From positions 1-64,000 of the forward strand of contig JAGTSE010000014.1 in NCBI GenBank assembly GCA_018261615.1: a stretch of 64,000 nucleotides of DNA, given 5' to 3'. The stretch comes from Pseudomonadota bacterium. Lineage in GTDB: Bacteria; Pseudomonadota; Gammaproteobacteria; Enterobacterales; Enterobacteriaceae. Shown one piece after another: positions 10,169-21,317 of this stretch (the first letter of the stretch is position 1; each line of letters starts with the position of its first letter). A model generated the notes under the pieces. It was not told the DNA's origin. It did no database searches and was given only the letters and a program-made list of their open reading frames with translations. A program made the translations under genes and the position numbers.

Positions 10169-11101
10169 TTACAGGTGCTGCCCGGGTTGAATACTAATAT
10201 TCACCGGCATCCCCGAACGGCGTTTAAGTTCGGCTGATGCGCGACTCACATTGACCTCGTTGCCTTTCATCAGTGCCTGCAGCACCGGCATGGCCGGTAA
10301 TGGAACTTTATTGCTGGATTCAAATTCCGTGCGATTGCGCGAGAGTGGTTCGTGAACTTCCAGCCAGCGGCTACCGTCTGGCTCGGTGGTCATTTTCACC
10401 GGTTGATCGATAACCTGTACGCGCGTCCCGACCGGAACGTTATCAAACAGATATTTGATATCCGCATTACGCAGGCGAATACAGCCCTGACTGACGCGTA
10501 AACCAATACCGAAGTTGGCATTAGTACCGTGAATGGCATACAGCTTGCCGATATAGATAGCATACAGCCCCATCGGGTTGTCCGGCCCGGCGGGCACAAA
10601 AGCGGGCAAGGTTTTCCCCTCTGCGGCATAGGCTTGACGGGTTTTTGGCGTCGGCGTCCAGGTCGGCCCTTCTTGTTTACGTTCCACCGAGGTAACCCAG
10701 TTACGCGGCGTTTCCCGCCCCGCCTGACCAATGCCAATCGGCAGGATCTCCACCGTGTTGCTCTCTTTCGGGTAATAGTAAATGCGCATCTCCGCAACGT
10801 TGACAACAATGCCTTCACGCACCGTATCAGGCAGGATTACCTGCTGGGGAATAATTAGTTTTGAACCCGCTTTCGGCAGGAACGGATCGGCATCGGGATT
10901 CGCCTCCAGCAAATTGCTCAACCCCTGTCCGTACTTCGCGGCAAAGGCTTCCAGCGGCAATGTATTGCCCTGCTCGATAGTGATGGTTTGCGGGCTTCCC
11001 ACTAGCCTGCTGCCCTCGGGTGGCAAAGGGTAGCTGACTGCCAGCGCAGCGCGGGTGGAGATCAGGGCAAGTAGACAGCAAAGCAGTTTTACGCGACGCA
11101 T
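10169..11101 (-). CDS. erfK: L,D-transpeptidase ErfK (LdtA)
   Basis: The product is 310 residues from the ATG at 11101, the same length as E. coli ErfK; an upstream in-frame ATG lacks support. A signal peptide ([16 protein letters not shown]) is followed by a LysM-like region ([19 protein letters not shown]) and a YkuD catalytic domain with His191 in YAIHGTN and Cys207 in [10 protein letters not shown]. ErfK works in the periplasm and links Braun lipoprotein to meso-diaminopimelate of peptidoglycan. In E. coli erfK sits next to cobT; here about 3.8 kb of extra genes separate them. Confidence 0.93.
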   Translation of the reverse strand: MRRVKLLCCLLALISTRAALAVSYPLPPEGSRLVGSPQTITIEQGNTLPLEAFAAKYGQGLSNLLEANPDADPFLPKAGSKLIIPQQVILPDTVREGIVVNVAEMRIYYYPKESNTVEILPIGIGQAGRETPRNWVTSVERKQEGPTWTPTPKTRQAYAAEGKTLPAFVPAGPDNPMGLYAIYIGKLYAIHGTNANFGIGLRVSQGCIRLRNADIKYLFDNVPVGTRVQVIDQPVKMTTEPDGSRWLEVHEPLSRNRTEFESSNKVPLPAMPVLQALMKGNEVNVSRASAELKRRSGMPVNISIQPGQHL

Positions 11102-11284
11102 GGCGGTATTCCTTAAAAGCGGCGGGGATTGGATAAGCATAGCCCGTTTTACACATTTTCTGGTTTTTTACAGCAGGTTATGACGCAGCGAGAAAACTTA
11201 CACTCCCGGTTTATCGTGCGTGGCGAATACTATCCGCGCGGTAAAAATTCTGACATACCTGCCGAACAGGTATTTATGATCGGT

Positions 11285-11794
11285 TTAGCTAAAAAAAGGC
11301 AAAACGAGACTAAAGCCGCCAACATAAAGCATTGACCAGCTCGCCGCAGAGATCAGACTGACCGCATACACTTTCACCGGATGAAGCCGCAACACGCCAG
11401 CGACCAACGGCACAATGTAACGCAGCACGGCAATAAAGCGTGAAGTGAAAAGTACCGGTACAGTACTGTTTTGCAACCGACGGCGAACCCGCACTACTGT
11501 ATCGGCATGACGCGACATTATGCGTGCAAACCAGGGTAGATGCCCCATCATCATACCAAGATGATAATTAACGATTGTCCCGCACCATGCGCCAATCATG
11601 ACAGCAATTCCCGCCTCCCATGGCGAAAGCGTCGCCTTACTGACGGAAATTACAGCAGCCAACATAACCGATGCTGGCGGTAATACCGTTGAAATGAGGA
11701 ACGTCGATTTTGCGAATGCTATTACAAAAAGAAGCCCCCACAGGCTGAATGGATGAAGCGCAAAATGGCTCATCAGGGCGTTTACCCACTCCAT
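11285..11794 (-). CDS. DedA-family membrane protein
   Basis: This 169-residue inner-membrane protein has DedA/SNARE-associated features: an early PPASVMLAA loop, G-W-C-G-T-hydrophobic-Y-H-L-G (AWCGTIVNYHLG) and FTSRFIAVLRYIVPLVAGVLR with the conserved arginines and RxxxPxxAG. DedA proteins act in lipid-carrier recycling and membrane homeostasis. It is a little shorter than the usual 190-220 residues, though the core motifs are present. It is inserted between erfK and an IS remnant, so it is part of the extra segment relative to E. coli. Confidence 0.75.
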   Translation of the reverse strand: MEWVNALMSHFALHPFSLWGLLFVIAFAKSTFLISTVLPPASVMLAAVISVSKATLSPWEAGIAVMIGAWCGTIVNYHLGMMMGHLPWFARIMSRHADTVVRVRRRLQNSTVPVLFTSRFIAVLRYIVPLVAGVLRLHPVKVYAVSLISAASWSMLYVGGFSLVLPFFS

Positions 11795-11877
11795 GAATGC
11801 TCCTGCTCCTGTTAGTAAGCGTTTTTATACCAACATTTTTTACGGTTCACCAAATGTTTGTATAGCCCGCCCAGGCG

Positions 11878-11975
11878 CTGAGGGCTCCCTATAAACCAGC
11901 GCTAATAAACCAGCCCCCTGGTCTGCTATTCTGGCGAGATGGTGAAGAACGGTGCTGACGCATCGTGGAAAAAAT
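11878..11975 (-). mobile_element. Second 3' remnant of an IS4-family element
   Basis: Read leftward, VSTVLHHLARIADQGAGLL parallels VLSSVLNQLARTYQNMVPVY of the remnant at 1762-2004. The DNA after it (GCGCTAATAAACCAGC and the end CTGAGGGCTCCCTATAAACC) also matches the other copy. The two share the element's right end only. It lies about 150 bases past the stop of the second EF-G gene. Confidence 0.45.
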
Positions 11976-12125
11976 TCTGACATGTCTGGCAAGCAGGCAT
12001 AGAGATGATCGCATTGAATAGGTTGCTCAAACCAGTAGATCACAAATTCTACGCCTGCCTTTTTTACCCGCCCATTACTGAGATCCCTCAGCGCCGTAGC
12101 GGGGTTTAGGTTCAGAACATCGCGG

Positions 12126-14228
12126 TCAGCCTTTGGCGCGACTGGCGATGATCTCGTCCGCCACATTGCGCGGCGCTTCCGCGTAGTGATGGAACTCCAT
12201 GCTGTAGGTTGCACGCCCCTGAGACATGGAGCGCAGCGTGGTGGAGTAACCGAACATCTCAGCCAGCGGCACATCAGCGCGGATGACCTGGCTGCCGAAT
12301 CGCTCTTCCATGCCCTGCACCATACCGCGACGGGAAGAGAGATCGCCCATAATGTTACCGGCGTACTCTTCCGGCGTTTCCACCTCTACGTGCATCACCG
12401 GTTCCAGAATTGCCGGATCCGCTTTGCGCGCGCCCTCTTTGAAACCAAAGATGGCCGCCATGCGGAACGCCATTTCCGACGAGTCGACATCATGGTAGGA
12501 GCCGAATGTCAGCGTCGCTTTCACATCCACCACCGGATAACCGGCCAGCACGCCGCTGTTCATGGCTTCGCGTAGCCCTTTCTCCACGGAGGGAATGTAC
12601 TCGCGCGGCACCACGCCGCCTTTGGTGGCGTCTTCAAAGACAAAGCCACTACCCGGCTCCAGCGGTTCGAGCGTCAGCACCACATGGCCATACTGCCCTT
12701 TCCCACCGGACTGACGAACAAACTTACCTTCAATGTCTTTCACGGTTTTACGCAGCGTTTCACGGTAAGTCACCTGCGGGCGGCCGATGTTCGCTTCCAC
12801 GCCGAATTCACGTTTCATACGGTCGACGATAATCTCCAGGTGCAGTTCGCCCATACCGGAGATGATTGTCTGACCTGACTCCTCATCCGTGTGCAGATGG
12901 AACGACGGGTCTTCGGAGGCCAGCCGTTGCAGCGCGATACCCATTTTTTCCTGGTCCGCTTTGGTTTTCGGCTCGATCGCCAGCGAAATCACCGGTTCCG
13001 GGAACTCCATACGCTCCAGCGTGATCACCGCATCCGGGTCACTTAAGGTATCGCCGGTGGTGACATCTTTCAGTCCGACACAGGCCGCGATATCGCCGGC
13101 GCGCAGTTCATCCACTTCATGGCGATCGTTGGCATGCATCTGCACGATACGACCAATACGCTCTTTCTTACCTTTCACCGGGTTATAGACCGCATCACCT
13201 TTTTTCAGCACACCGGAATAGACGCGGATAAAAGTGAGCTGGCCGACATACGGGTCGGTCATCAGTTTAAACGCCAGCGCCGAGAACGGTTCGTCATCGC
13301 TCGGGTGACGTTCCGCAGGCCGGCCTTTTTCATCCACGCCCTGAATGGCAGGAATATCCAGCGGCGACGGCATCAGTTCGACAACCGCATCAAGCATGCG
13401 CTGCACGCCTTTGTTTTTAAAGGCGCTGCCGCACAGCATCGGCTGGATCTCCCCGGCGATAGTGCGTTTGCGCAGACCGGCAATGATGTCGGCTTCGTCC
13501 AGCGAACCGGTTTCCAGATATTTATCCATCAGATCTTCGCTGGCTTCCGCCGCCGCAGAGACCATTTTTTCCCGCCACTCCAGCGCAGTCGCCAGTAATT
13601 CTTCCGGCACCGGCGCGTAGCTGAAAACCATACCCTGCGTGGCGTCATCCCAGATGATTTCACGCATTTTGATCAAATCCACTACGCCGGTGAAATGCTC
13701 TTCAGCGCCAATCGGGATCACGATCGGCACCGGGTTCGCTTTCAGGCGATCGATCATCATCTGCACCACGCGGAAGAAATCCGCGCCGGTACGATCCATC
13801 TTGTTGACGAAGGCCAGACGCGGGACATGATATTTGTTGGCCTGCCGCCAGACGGTTTCCGATTGCGGCTGCACGCCGCCCACCGAGTCATACACCATGA
13901 CCGCTCCGTCGAGTACGCGCATGGAGCGTTCCACTTCAATGGTGAAATCTACGTGCCCTGGGGTGTCGATAATGTTGATGCGGTGCGGCTCATAACTTCT
14001 GTCCATTCCGGGCCAGAAGCAGCTCACCGCCGCAGAAGTAATGGTGATCCCGCGCTCCTGCTCCTGCGCCATCCAGTCGGTTGTTGCCGCGCCATCGTGT
14101 ACTTCCCCCAGTTTGTGGCTCATCCCGGTGTAAAACAGGATGCGCTCGGTGGTGGTGGTTTTACCGGCATCGATATGCGCGGAGATGCCGATGTTGCGAT
14201 AACGTTCGAGGGGGATGGGTCGGGGCAT
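12126..14228 (-). CDS. fusA2: Second elongation factor G (EF-G paralogue)
   Basis: This 700-residue protein has full EF-G architecture: GTP-binding domain with AHIDAGKT (17-24), RGITIT switch, DTPGH and NKMD, then domains II-V ending near [13 protein letters not shown]. It is clearly related to, but well diverged from, the enterobacterial housekeeping EF-G (for example [17 protein letters not shown] in place of ATTAFWSGMAKQYEPHR, and a shorter domain IV insert). It is outside the str ribosomal operon and divergently oriented from an ArsR-type regulator, so it is most likely an inducible paralogue. It could support translocation or recycling under stress or protect against EF-G inhibitors; this is inference. 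All GTPase motifs are intact. Confidence 0.88.
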   Translation of the reverse strand: MPRPIPLERYRNIGISAHIDAGKTTTTERILFYTGMSHKLGEVHDGAATTDWMAQEQERGITITSAAVSCFWPGMDRSYEPHRINIIDTPGHVDFTIEVERSMRVLDGAVMVYDSVGGVQPQSETVWRQANKYHVPRLAFVNKMDRTGADFFRVVQMMIDRLKANPVPIVIPIGAEEHFTGVVDLIKMREIIWDDATQGMVFSYAPVPEELLATALEWREKMVSAAAEASEDLMDKYLETGSLDEADIIAGLRKRTIAGEIQPMLCGSAFKNKGVQRMLDAVVELMPSPLDIPAIQGVDEKGRPAERHPSDDEPFSALAFKLMTDPYVGQLTFIRVYSGVLKKGDAVYNPVKGKKERIGRIVQMHANDRHEVDELRAGDIAACVGLKDVTTGDTLSDPDAVITLERMEFPEPVISLAIEPKTKADQEKMGIALQRLASEDPSFHLHTDEESGQTIISGMGELHLEIIVDRMKREFGVEANIGRPQVTYRETLRKTVKDIEGKFVRQSGGKGQYGHVVLTLEPLEPGSGFVFEDATKGGVVPREYIPSVEKGLREAMNSGVLAGYPVVDVKATLTFGSYHDVDSSEMAFRMAAIFGFKEGARKADPAILEPVMHVEVETPEEYAGNIMGDLSSRRGMVQGMEERFGSQVIRADVPLAEMFGYSTTLRSMSQGRATYSMEFHHYAEAPRNVADEIIASRAKG

Positions 14229-14294
14229 GATGCGTCCTTAGTCATTTGACTATCAGTTCGCGGCCGGAATTGGCCGCTATTCATTCACGGCATG

Positions 14295-14320
14295 TATCAT
14301 AGTACAACTGTACGAGTATA
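14295..14320. promoter_or_regulatory. Imperfect dyad between EF-G2 and the ArsR-type gene (candidate operator)
   Basis: The 26 bases TATCATAGTACAACTGTACG...TATA form an imperfect inverted repeat centred on GTAC-AACT-GTAC. Position between two divergent genes and the size suit an ArsR/SmtB operator. No footprint or consensus supports it beyond symmetry. Confidence 0.35.
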
Positions 14321-14452
14321 TTCGAACTATTTTTGCTATTATAACGATGGGCTGAGCCAGGACTAACGTCGTGGCTTTAAAAATTGAGTTTGCGTATAGT
14401 ACCGGCCCGACCGTGACTTTCTTAAGCCAGGGCATCGCCACACAGGAATATT

Positions 14453-14761
14453 ATGATCGCTAATCACCCAGAACGTGAGCAATTTCGCCTGGAAAATGTG
14501 CTCTTCGCCCTCGGCAACCCGCTGCGCCTGGCGATGATCAAACGGCTCGCCGATGGTGCTGAACTGAGCTGCAATACATTGCGGCCACAGGATGTTGCGA
14601 AGTCCACCATGACGCATCACTGGCGCGTACTGCGCGATAGCGGCGTGGTCTGGCAGCGCCCGCAAGGGCGGGAAAATATGATCTCGCTGCGCCGGGAGGA
14701 TCTGGACGCCTGCTTCCCGGGGCTGCTGGATACGCTGTTAAAGGCGATGGAGCGACAATAA
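14453..14761 (+). CDS. ArsR-family winged-helix regulator
   Basis: This 102-residue protein has the ArsR/SmtB fold: LENVLFALGNPLRLAMIKRL (dimer helix and first helices), then the recognition part DVAKSTMTHHWRVLRDSGVV and a wing RPQGRENMISLRRED. The classical ELCVC metal site is absent; the matching place reads ELSC with one Cys, so metal sensing is doubtful. It starts 224 bases from the divergent EF-G2 gene and is its obvious candidate regulator. The signal is unknown. Confidence 0.82.
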   Translation: MIANHPEREQFRLENVLFALGNPLRLAMIKRLADGAELSCNTLRPQDVAKSTMTHHWRVLRDSGVVWQRPQGRENMISLRREDLDACFPGLLDTLLKAMERQ

Positions 14762-14930
14762 ACCGACGTCAGCCGCCACCTGCAACGTTGACTCGCCAGG
14801 GATGACATGCGGCGAATTACCAACACTGCCCCCACGTAACGTTTTTCCATCACCCGCTTGATTAGCCCAGCGGGCGCAGGATGGAAGGCTTTCTTTCTCG
14901 TTTCAACATCATTGTGCGGCGCTGCCGCAG

Positions 14931-15989
14931 CTATTTGGTTTCTGGCAGTACGATATTGCTCGCCGCCAGCGTCCCCATCTTGCTGTAAATCGCGCAGGCA
15001 GCATCCACCAGTTGCATCGCCAGCGCCGCGCCGCTGCCTTCGCCAAGACGCATGCCCATGTTGAGATACGGCTCCAGCCCCAAATGTTCGAGCGCAATGC
15101 GCGCGCCTTTTTCCGCCGAGAGATGCGACGGGATCAGATACGGCTTCACCTGCGGCGCGATACGGCAGGCGGCCAGCGCCGAGGCGTAAGAGAGGAAACC
15201 ATCAAGCACCACCGGCAAACCGCAGGTTGCCGCGCCGAGGATCACCCCGGTCATGCCGAGTAGATCATAACCGCCCACTTTCTCCAGCACATCAAGACCA
15301 TCGCCCGCATCCGGCTGGTTCACCGCAATGGCTCTGCGCACCACCTGCGCTTTATGACCGAGCAGCGTTTCCGGTAGATTGGCGCCGATACCCACCACCG
15401 ATTCCGGCGCTTCGCCGGTCAGCACGCTGACAATCGCCGCTGCGGGCGTGGTGTTGGCCATTCCCAGTTCGCCAACACCAAACAGCGTCACGCCCTGCGC
15501 CGCCAGTTCACGGGTATAACGCATCGTTTCCAGCAGCAGTTCCTGCGCCTGCCCGTGGCTCATCGCTGGGCCGCTGGCGATATTCCCGCTGCCGCGCGCT
15601 ACCTTCATATTGACAAGCCCCGGGATCGGATCGGCATCAATACCGACATCCAGCACATGCACTTTCGCCCCGGCCTGTGCCGCCAGCACACAGACGCCTG
15701 TGGTGCCCTGCGTCATGTTCGCCGCCTGAATTGCGGTAACCACCTGAGGTGAAATCGCCACGCCTTCATGCCAGACACCGTGATCGGCGCACATCACCAC
15801 AATCGCTTTTTCAGCGATCTGCGGCGCGCCATTCAGCCCCGGCATACCGGCCAGTTGTACCGCTAATGCTTCCAGTCGCCCCAGACTGCCTGGCGGCTTC
15901 AGTAAACCATCCAGATGAACCCGTGCCTGCGCCATCGCCACGTCATCGGGTGCCGGAATGCTTGCCAGTAATGTCGTTAATCTCTGCAT
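14931..15989 (-). CDS. cobT: Nicotinate-nucleotide--dimethylbenzimidazole phosphoribosyltransferase CobT
   Basis: The 352-residue CobT makes alpha-ribazole phosphate from nicotinate mononucleotide and 5,6-dimethylbenzimidazole, the lower-ligand branch of cobalamin synthesis. Typical segments are [19 protein letters not shown] near 30-50, [19 protein letters not shown] near 90, [15 protein letters not shown] near 175 and [14 protein letters not shown] near 317, where the catalytic Glu lies. Length is close to the usual 356. It is the last gene of the leftward cob operon, 27 bases after cobS. Confidence 0.95.
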   Translation of the reverse strand: MQRLTTLLASIPAPDDVAMAQARVHLDGLLKPPGSLGRLEALAVQLAGMPGLNGAPQIAEKAIVVMCADHGVWHEGVAISPQVVTAIQAANMTQGTTGVCVLAAQAGAKVHVLDVGIDADPIPGLVNMKVARGSGNIASGPAMSHGQAQELLLETMRYTRELAAQGVTLFGVGELGMANTTPAAAIVSVLTGEAPESVVGIGANLPETLLGHKAQVVRRAIAVNQPDAGDGLDVLEKVGGYDLLGMTGVILGAATCGLPVVLDGFLSYASALAACRIAPQVKPYLIPSHLSAEKGARIALEHLGLEPYLNMGMRLGEGSGAALAMQLVDAACAIYSKMGTLAASNIVLPETK

Positions 15990-16016
15990 GCTGTTTCTCG
16001 TTATGTTGTGGGCTGT

Positions 16017-16754
16017 TTATAACAGCGCCAGAAGAAAAATCAGTTCGCCCAGCTCAATGGCGGCGCCGAGCGTATCGCCGGTCTGCCCGCCAAGAGTACG
16101 CTTCAGCATCTGCCCAAGCAGAAATACTGCCGCCAGAGTCACCAGCAGCGCCATAAGCCCTTTCGCACCCAGCAACCCGATCGTTACCAGCGCGGTAATG
16201 ATGAGCGTGACTGACGTATCGCGCCCCGAAACTTTACCGATAAACAGATTGCCGAGCCCCTCTTCGCGGGCGTAGCGATGACCGAACATCAGTAACACCG
16301 AGCAGCCGCGTCCGGCGGCACAGGTCGCCGCCAGTGCTGCGATCATCGGCGCATCACGCAGTTGCAGTTCGCTAAGGGTAAGGATTTTCGCTGCCAGCAC
16401 AAACACCAGCGCCAGACCGCCATGTGTGCCGAGACGGCTGTCCCGCATGATCTCCAGCATCCGCTCGCGCCTCCGGGCGGAAAAAACGCCGTCGCAGGTG
16501 TCGGCAAGGCCATCAAGATGGAAGCCGCCAGTCAGCAACGCCAGCGCCAGCACGCAAAAAAGCGCCGCCAGCGGTGCGCCGCACCACGGCTGCAATATCA
16601 CCAGTACGCCGCCGCTCATAGCGCCCAGCAGCACGCCGACCAGGGGAAAAGTGACAATCCCGCGCACATAATCGGCGACATCCAGCCCCTGCACCCAGCG
16701 CTCTGGCACCGGCAGACGGCTGATAAACGACAGCGTGGCGAAGAACAGTTTCAT
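16017..16754 (-). CDS. cobS: Adenosylcobinamide-GDP ribazoletransferase CobS
   Basis: The 245-residue polytopic inner-membrane enzyme joins adenosylcobinamide-GDP with alpha-ribazole (phosphate) in the last assembly of the nucleotide loop. The metal-binding motif [14 protein letters not shown] near residues 76-89 is the family signature. Several hydrophobic helices follow. Its start codon overlaps the cobU stop by four bases, so translation is coupled. Confidence 0.95.
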   Translation of the reverse strand: MKLFFATLSFISRLPVPERWVQGLDVADYVRGIVTFPLVGVLLGAMSGGVLVILQPWCGAPLAALFCVLALALLTGGFHLDGLADTCDGVFSARRRERMLEIMRDSRLGTHGGLALVFVLAAKILTLSELQLRDAPMIAALAATCAAGRGCSVLLMFGHRYAREEGLGNLFIGKVSGRDTSVTLIITALVTIGLLGAKGLMALLVTLAAVFLLGQMLKRTLGGQTGDTLGAAIELGELIFLLALL

Positions 16755-17296
16755 TTGATTTTGACTCCAATCCCGGAAACCACCAGCCAGACGTGATCTG
16801 CCGCCTGTGCCAGCCGCTGGTTGACGCGCCCGGCGATATCGCGGAAATGCCGCGCAAGGCGGTTTTCCGGCACAATGCCCATACCTACTTCATTGGTGAC
16901 CAGCACCACTGGCGACGGGCAGGCCGCGCAGGCGGCTATCAGCGCCTCAATTTCCTGCTGTACCTGCGTTTCCAGCGCGGTGTAATCCCACTGTTCCGGG
17001 TCGCACTCGCCGCCAAAGGCAAACAGCAGATTGGTCGTCAGCGTAGTGATGCACTCCAGCAGTACGGCTTCGCGGCTATCGTTGTCGGGAGTAATGATCT
17101 CAGCCAACTGCTGCCAGCGCTCTTCGGTACGCCAGTGGGCCGGGCGGCTCGCCCGATGGTGCGCAATACGCGCCGCCATTTCTGCATCAAAGATCTGCGA
17201 AGTGGCGATATAGAGTACGCGACTGGCGTCTGCGACCAGCGACTCAGCGTGGCGGCTCTTGCCGCTGCGCGCCCCGCCGGTAACAAGGGTTAACAT
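16751..17296 (-). CDS. cobU: Adenosylcobinamide kinase / guanylyltransferase CobU
   Basis: The 181-residue bifunctional enzyme phosphorylates adenosylcobinamide and then transfers GMP to it. The P-loop GGARSGKS is at residues 7-14. The [14 protein letters not shown] segment near 47-60 carries the conserved His that receives GMP, and [16 protein letters not shown] follows near 135. The start overlaps the cbiP stop by seven bases. CobU also serves salvage of cobinamide, which matters because cbiJ of this operon is broken. Confidence 0.95.
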   Translation of the reverse strand: MLTLVTGGARSGKSRHAESLVADASRVLYIATSQIFDAEMAARIAHHRASRPAHWRTEERWQQLAEIITPDNDSREAVLLECITTLTTNLLFAFGGECDPEQWDYTALETQVQQEIEALIAACAACPSPVVLVTNEVGMGIVPENRLARHFRDIAGRVNQRLAQAADHVWLVVSGIGVKIK

Positions 17297-18813
17297 GTTT
17301 GCTCCTGATGCTGCTGCATAATCTGGTAGATACGATCGATGTCGACATGCTTGCGCATGGCGTCGGCGAGGATATCAAACTGCTGCTCTTTATAGTCGGC
17401 ATAACTCACCGCTATATCGAGCGGCCCCAGCCCTTTACGCTCGCGCAGGCCGTTCAACAATGCGCGGGTAAACGCATCGCTGTCGAACAGGCCGTGCAGA
17501 TAAGTGCCAAATACCAGACCGTCATCACTGACCGCGCCATCCGCGACGCGCTGACCGTTTTTTTCTAACCACAGCGCCGGGCGGCAACTACTTTGTAATG
17601 TTGTTTCGCCCATATGGATCTCATATCCGCGCAGCGCCAGCCCGGCGCAGTTCGCCAGCCAGCCGGGCAATGTCTCTTGCAAACGGGCCTCAACAAGCGT
17701 GGTAGTTTTATCCTGCGCGAAATGGGTAACGGTATCGAGCAGCCCCAGCCCAGGCTGTGTACCCAGCCCGGACTCCACCTCGTCGACGATCGTCGCCCCG
17801 AGCATCTGGTAGCCACCACAAACGCCGATTGTCGGTACGCCCGCGCGATGCCTGGCAAGCAGCGCCTTCACCAGCCCGCTTTCGCGTAGCCAGTGAAGAT
17901 CGCCGAGGGTGTTTTTACTGCCCGGTAAAATCACCAAATCCGCGCTCTGCAACTCATCGGGCGAGCGCACGTAGTGCACACGCACATCCGGCTGCGCCGC
18001 CAGCGCGTTAAAATCGGTGAAGTTGGAAATATGCGGAAGCTGCACCACCGCAATATCCAGCGCCCGCTCGCCGGTGCTCAGGTATTTGCCACGTTGCAGC
18101 GCCACACCGTCTTCATCTTCGAGATCGACCTCCAGCCACGGCATCACCCCGATAACCGGAACACCCGTCAGTTCTTCAATCTGTTTTATGCCCGGCGTCA
18201 GTAGCGCAATGTCACCGCGAAATTTATTGATGATCACCCCTTTTACCCGCCAGCGTTCATGCTGCTGGAGCAGCGCCAGCGTGCCGTAAATGGCCGCAAA
18301 GACCCCGCCGCGATCGATATCCGCCACCAGGATAACCGGGCACGCGGCCATTTCCGCCATGCCCATGTTGACGATATCCCGATCGCGCAGGTTGATCTCC
18401 GCCGGGCTGCCTGCCCCTTCCAGCACCAGCGCATCATACTCCTGCGCCAGGCTTTGCCAGACACGCATAATTTGCGCCCGCAAATGCGGTTTGTAGTCGT
18501 GATAGCTAACGGCATCCATGTCGGTCGCCACTTTGCCCATCAGCACCACTTGCGCTTTACGGTCACTGGTGGGTTTAAGCAGCACCGGATTCATACGCAC
18601 ATCCGGTACGATACCCGCCGCTTCCGCCTGGAATATTTGCGCGCGCCCCATCTCCTGGCCATCCGGCGTAATACCAGAATTGAGCGCCATATTCTGCGAT
18701 TTAAAGGGGGCGGTTTTCAGCCCATCCTGATAAAAAATGCGACACAGCCCGGCCACCAGTACGCTTTTACCCACGTCTGAGGCGGTACCCTGCAACATAA
18801 TCGCCAGCGTCAT
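17290..18813 (-). CDS. cbiP: Cobyric acid synthase CbiP
   Basis: The 507-residue glutamine- and ATP-dependent amidase converts adenosylcobyrinic a,c-diamide to cobyric acid by four amidations. The N-terminal synthetase part has [20 protein letters not shown] with a P-loop-like site and [11 protein letters not shown]. The C-terminal class I amidotransferase has nucleophile Cys332 in [10 protein letters not shown] and a late His in GTYLHGLFD. Length matches the Salmonella enzyme. It starts within the cbiO stop (four-base overlap). Confidence 0.95.
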   Translation of the reverse strand: MTLAIMLQGTASDVGKSVLVAGLCRIFYQDGLKTAPFKSQNMALNSGITPDGQEMGRAQIFQAEAAGIVPDVRMNPVLLKPTSDRKAQVVLMGKVATDMDAVSYHDYKPHLRAQIMRVWQSLAQEYDALVLEGAGSPAEINLRDRDIVNMGMAEMAACPVILVADIDRGGVFAAIYGTLALLQQHERWRVKGVIINKFRGDIALLTPGIKQIEELTGVPVIGVMPWLEVDLEDEDGVALQRGKYLSTGERALDIAVVQLPHISNFTDFNALAAQPDVRVHYVRSPDELQSADLVILPGSKNTLGDLHWLRESGLVKALLARHRAGVPTIGVCGGYQMLGATIVDEVESGLGTQPGLGLLDTVTHFAQDKTTTLVEARLQETLPGWLANCAGLALRGYEIHMGETTLQSSCRPALWLEKNGQRVADGAVSDDGLVFGTYLHGLFDSDAFTRALLNGLRERKGLGPLDIAVSYADYKEQQFDILADAMRKHVDIDRIYQIMQQHQEQTC

Positions 18814-19625
18814 GACGCCTCCTTAACCCGCATCGCCCGCATGCGGGCATAAAATTCATCTTCACTTTTACACAGCGGCAAGCCCAGCTCGCTATGCAGT
18901 TTTACCAGCCACGGCTGCGTCAAACCGGCTTTCTCAACCAGCGCGCGGCGGGAAAACACCTCGCCCGGCGTCCCCTGTGTCAGACATTCGCCGTGACGCA
19001 GCACATAGACTGCATCACAAATTTCATAAATTAAATCAATATCGTGGCTGGAGATCACTACATGATCCCCCTGCGCGACAATGCGGCGGATGAGCGCGAT
19101 CATCTGCGCACGCCCGGCGGGATCCAGACCTGCGGTGGGCTCATCCAGCAGCAGATATTTTGCCTGTATCACCAGCGCGCCAGCGATGGCGACACGCTTT
19201 TTCTGCCCGTGGCTCAGACACTGGATCGGCTGCTGACGGAAGGATTGCGCATCTACCAGCGTCAGAGCGTCATCGACGCGGCGCGCGATCTCCGCTTCCT
19301 CCACGCCGATGTTGCGCAGGCTGAAGGCGATGTCGCTGTCAATATCGGTATAGAAGATCTGCTGATCGGGGTCCTGAAATACGGTAGTGACCTGCTGGCG
19401 CAGCGCCAGCAACCCACGTTTGCTGTAATCGAGCGGTTTTCCCTGCCACAGCACCGCCCCTTTTTGCGGGCGCAGAATACCGCTCAGGTTCATAAACAGC
19501 GTTGATTTCCCGCAGCCGTTCGCGCCGACCAGCCCGGTCACCGGCTGGCGGGAAAAATCGAGCGTCAGCCCTTGCAGCGTCGGCGCATCCTGGTAGCTGA
19601 ACCACAGATTTTCACATGCCAGCAT
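18810..19625 (-). CDS. cbiO: Cobalt ECF transporter ATPase CbiO
   Basis: The 271-residue ABC ATPase powers the CbiMNQO energy-coupling-factor cobalt importer. Visible motifs are Walker [10 protein letters not shown] (34-42), a Q loop FQDPDQQIF, signature LSHGQKKR, Walker B YLLLDEP and switch His in VISSHDID. It is cytoplasmic and binds CbiQ. It follows cbiQ after ten bases. Confidence 0.95.
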   Translation of the reverse strand: MLACENLWFSYQDAPTLQGLTLDFSRQPVTGLVGANGCGKSTLFMNLSGILRPQKGAVLWQGKPLDYSKRGLLALRQQVTTVFQDPDQQIFYTDIDSDIAFSLRNIGVEEAEIARRVDDALTLVDAQSFRQQPIQCLSHGQKKRVAIAGALVIQAKYLLLDEPTAGLDPAGRAQMIALIRRIVAQGDHVVISSHDIDLIYEICDAVYVLRHGECLTQGTPGEVFSRRALVEKAGLTQPWLVKLHSELGLPLCKSEDEFYARMRAMRVKEAS

Positions 19626-19635
19626 TGCCTTATCC

Positions 19636-20319
19636 CTACAGGTGAAAATTACCCTGGTAAAGTTTGATATCCAGCGTGGTCGCCATCGCTTTGTAGCGCA
19701 ACAGCACGCGGGTAAATAACAGGCTCACCAGCATCGCCAGCGAGCGGTAGCCCTGCGGCAAAGTGCGATAGCCAAAGCGCAGCGTCTGCGCACGGTGGAG
19801 AGCCGCCGCCTCTTCGAGCAGGATAAAGATAAAGCGCCAGGTGAGCAGGATCTGTTCGGTCAGCAATCGCGGCACACGCCCGCGTTTGAGCAAGACAATC
19901 AGTTGCGGAAATGTCAGATTAAGCACCAGCCAGAAGGTCGCCGCCAGCGCAGCGAGGCTGCGCCATAACGTGACGTTGGCTGACGCCAGCCCCTGCGGCG
20001 TTACGCCGATCCAGACGCTGCCCAGTTGCACGCCGTACAATAGCTGCTGTGGCTCGCGCGTCACGCTGAACAGAATAGTTATCACGCCAACCAGCAAAAA
20101 GCCCATCGGCAGAGCCATCCATCGCAGCCAGCGCCAGAGCGAGATGCGCAGCAGCCAGCAGGTGAAAGTCGCCAGCGCCACCAGCAACACCCTCTGCCCG
20201 AACGGCGGCAGAGAAAAGGCCAGCACCATCATCAGCAACCAGAACAGGAATTTACGCTCCGGCGCAACGTGAAACCAGCGGCTCTGGTAGCTCAGCCGAT
20301 CAAGACCGTTCGCGATCAC
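19636..20319 (-). CDS. cbiQ: Cobalt ECF transporter T component CbiQ
   Basis: The 227-residue polytopic membrane protein is the coupling (T) component of the cobalt importer. Its two coupling-helix ARG-like motifs appear as LLKRGRVPRLLTEQILLTWR and HRAQTLRFGY. The start is a GTG at 20319 that overlaps cbiN by 20 bases; no in-frame ATG lies near the conserved GLDRLSYQSRW start. Length agrees with the 225-residue Salmonella protein. Confidence 0.92.
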   Translation of the reverse strand: MIANGLDRLSYQSRWFHVAPERKFLFWLLMMVLAFSLPPFGQRVLLVALATFTCWLLRISLWRWLRWMALPMGFLLVGVITILFSVTREPQQLLYGVQLGSVWIGVTPQGLASANVTLWRSLAALAATFWLVLNLTFPQLIVLLKRGRVPRLLTEQILLTWRFIFILLEEAAALHRAQTLRFGYRTLPQGYRSLAMLVSLLFTRVLLRYKAMATTLDIKLYQGNFHL

Positions 20320-20581
20320 GCTGCCTGCCTTTCATATAACCGAGGATATAGAAAATGACCGCTGCGCCAATCGAGCCCTGCAGGGTAAAAAGCAGGCTTT
20401 CAATTTCGCCGCTTGCTGGCTCATACAGCGGCTGGAACCACGGCTGGTAATGGGGTGCAATCGCCTGGATCTGGCTTTCTGCCTGGTTGTCGGAACCACC
20501 GTATTCACCGCCGTGATTGATAAAAAACGGCAGTACCATCAGGGCAATCACCATCGCCAGCAGAATCAGGGTCTTTTTCAT
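20300..20581 (-). CDS. cbiN: Cobalt transport protein CbiN
   Basis: The 93-residue protein has two transmembrane segments (about 3-20 and 66-83) flanking a periplasmic loop with GGEYGGSDNQAE, the family pattern. It works with CbiM in loading cobalt in the CbiMNQO importer. It starts one base after the cbiM stop codon. Confidence 0.93.
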   Translation of the reverse strand: MKKTLILLAMVIALMVLPFFINHGGEYGGSDNQAESQIQAIAPHYQPWFQPLYEPASGEIESLLFTLQGSIGAAVIFYILGYMKGRQRDRERS

Positions 20582-20582
20582 C

Positions 20583-21317
20583 TTAATCTCCCCTTACGGC
20601 GATCAGCTGTCGTTTGGTGAGCTGATCGTAAATCATCACCGTCAGCAACCCTTCCGCGATGGCAATCGGAATTTGTGTCAGACAAAAAATGCCCATAAAT
20701 TTAACGATCGAGCCGGTTGCTCCACTTTGTGGATCCGGGAATGCCACGCCCAACTGCACTGAGGTAATAAAGTAGGTCGCCAGATCCGCCAGCATGGCGC
20801 AGAGAAACACCGCCACATCGCGGCGAAGGCCCGCCCGGCAGGCCAGTTTCCATACCACATAGCCGACAACGGGGCCAATGACCGCCATCGACATGCCGTT
20901 GGCGCCAAGCGTGGTCAGTCCGCCGTGCGCCAGCAACAGCGCCTGAAACAGCAGCACAATCGCGCCAAGAATCGCCACCACGCCGGGGCCAAACAAGATC
21001 ACCGCCAGCCCGACGCCGGTCGGGTGCGAACAGCTTCCGGTCACTGACGGGATCTTCAGCGCCGACAGGACAAAAATAAACGCTCCGCACAGCGCCAGCA
21101 GTACTTTCTGGTTGGTATCATCCGCCACAATGCGGCGTAGACGCACCAGCCCGTACCACAGGCATGGCAGGAACAGCATCCACCACGCCAGCGCCCACAT
21201 CGGCGGCAGAAACCCCTCCATAATGTGCATGGCGAATGCCTCCTGCGGCACCACCATCAGCAGCAGCGCAGCGGCAAGCCCGCTGTACGACAGCTGTTTC
21301 AGTTGTTGCGTTTTCAT
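20583..21317 (-). CDS. cbiM: Cobalt ECF transporter substrate-binding component CbiM
   Basis: The product is 244 residues from the ATG at 21317, which overlaps the cbiL stop as ATGA and fits the known start; four more codons are open upstream. A cleavable leader ([17 protein letters not shown]) exposes [10 protein letters not shown], whose free N-terminal Met-His chelates the cobalt ion in this family. [15 protein letters not shown] carries the other conserved His. It has seven or so membrane helices. Confidence 0.95.
   Translation of the reverse strand: MKTQQLKQLSYSGLAAALLLMVVPQEAFAMHIMEGFLPPMWALAWWMLFLPCLWYGLVRLRRIVADDTNQKVLLALCGAFIFVLSALKIPSVTGSCSHPTGVGLAVILFGPGVVAILGAIVLLFQALLLAHGGLTTLGANGMSMAVIGPVVGYVVWKLACRAGLRRDVAVFLCAMLADLATYFITSVQLGVAFPDPQSGATGSIVKFMGIFCLTQIPIAIAEGLLTVMIYDQLTKRQLIAVRGD

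Noticed and set aside
11840..12274. 144-codon leftward frame overlapping the EF-G2 end
   Set aside because: Its N-terminal half is an alternate frame of EF-G2; the C-terminal half is the IS4-like remnant. It is not a gene.
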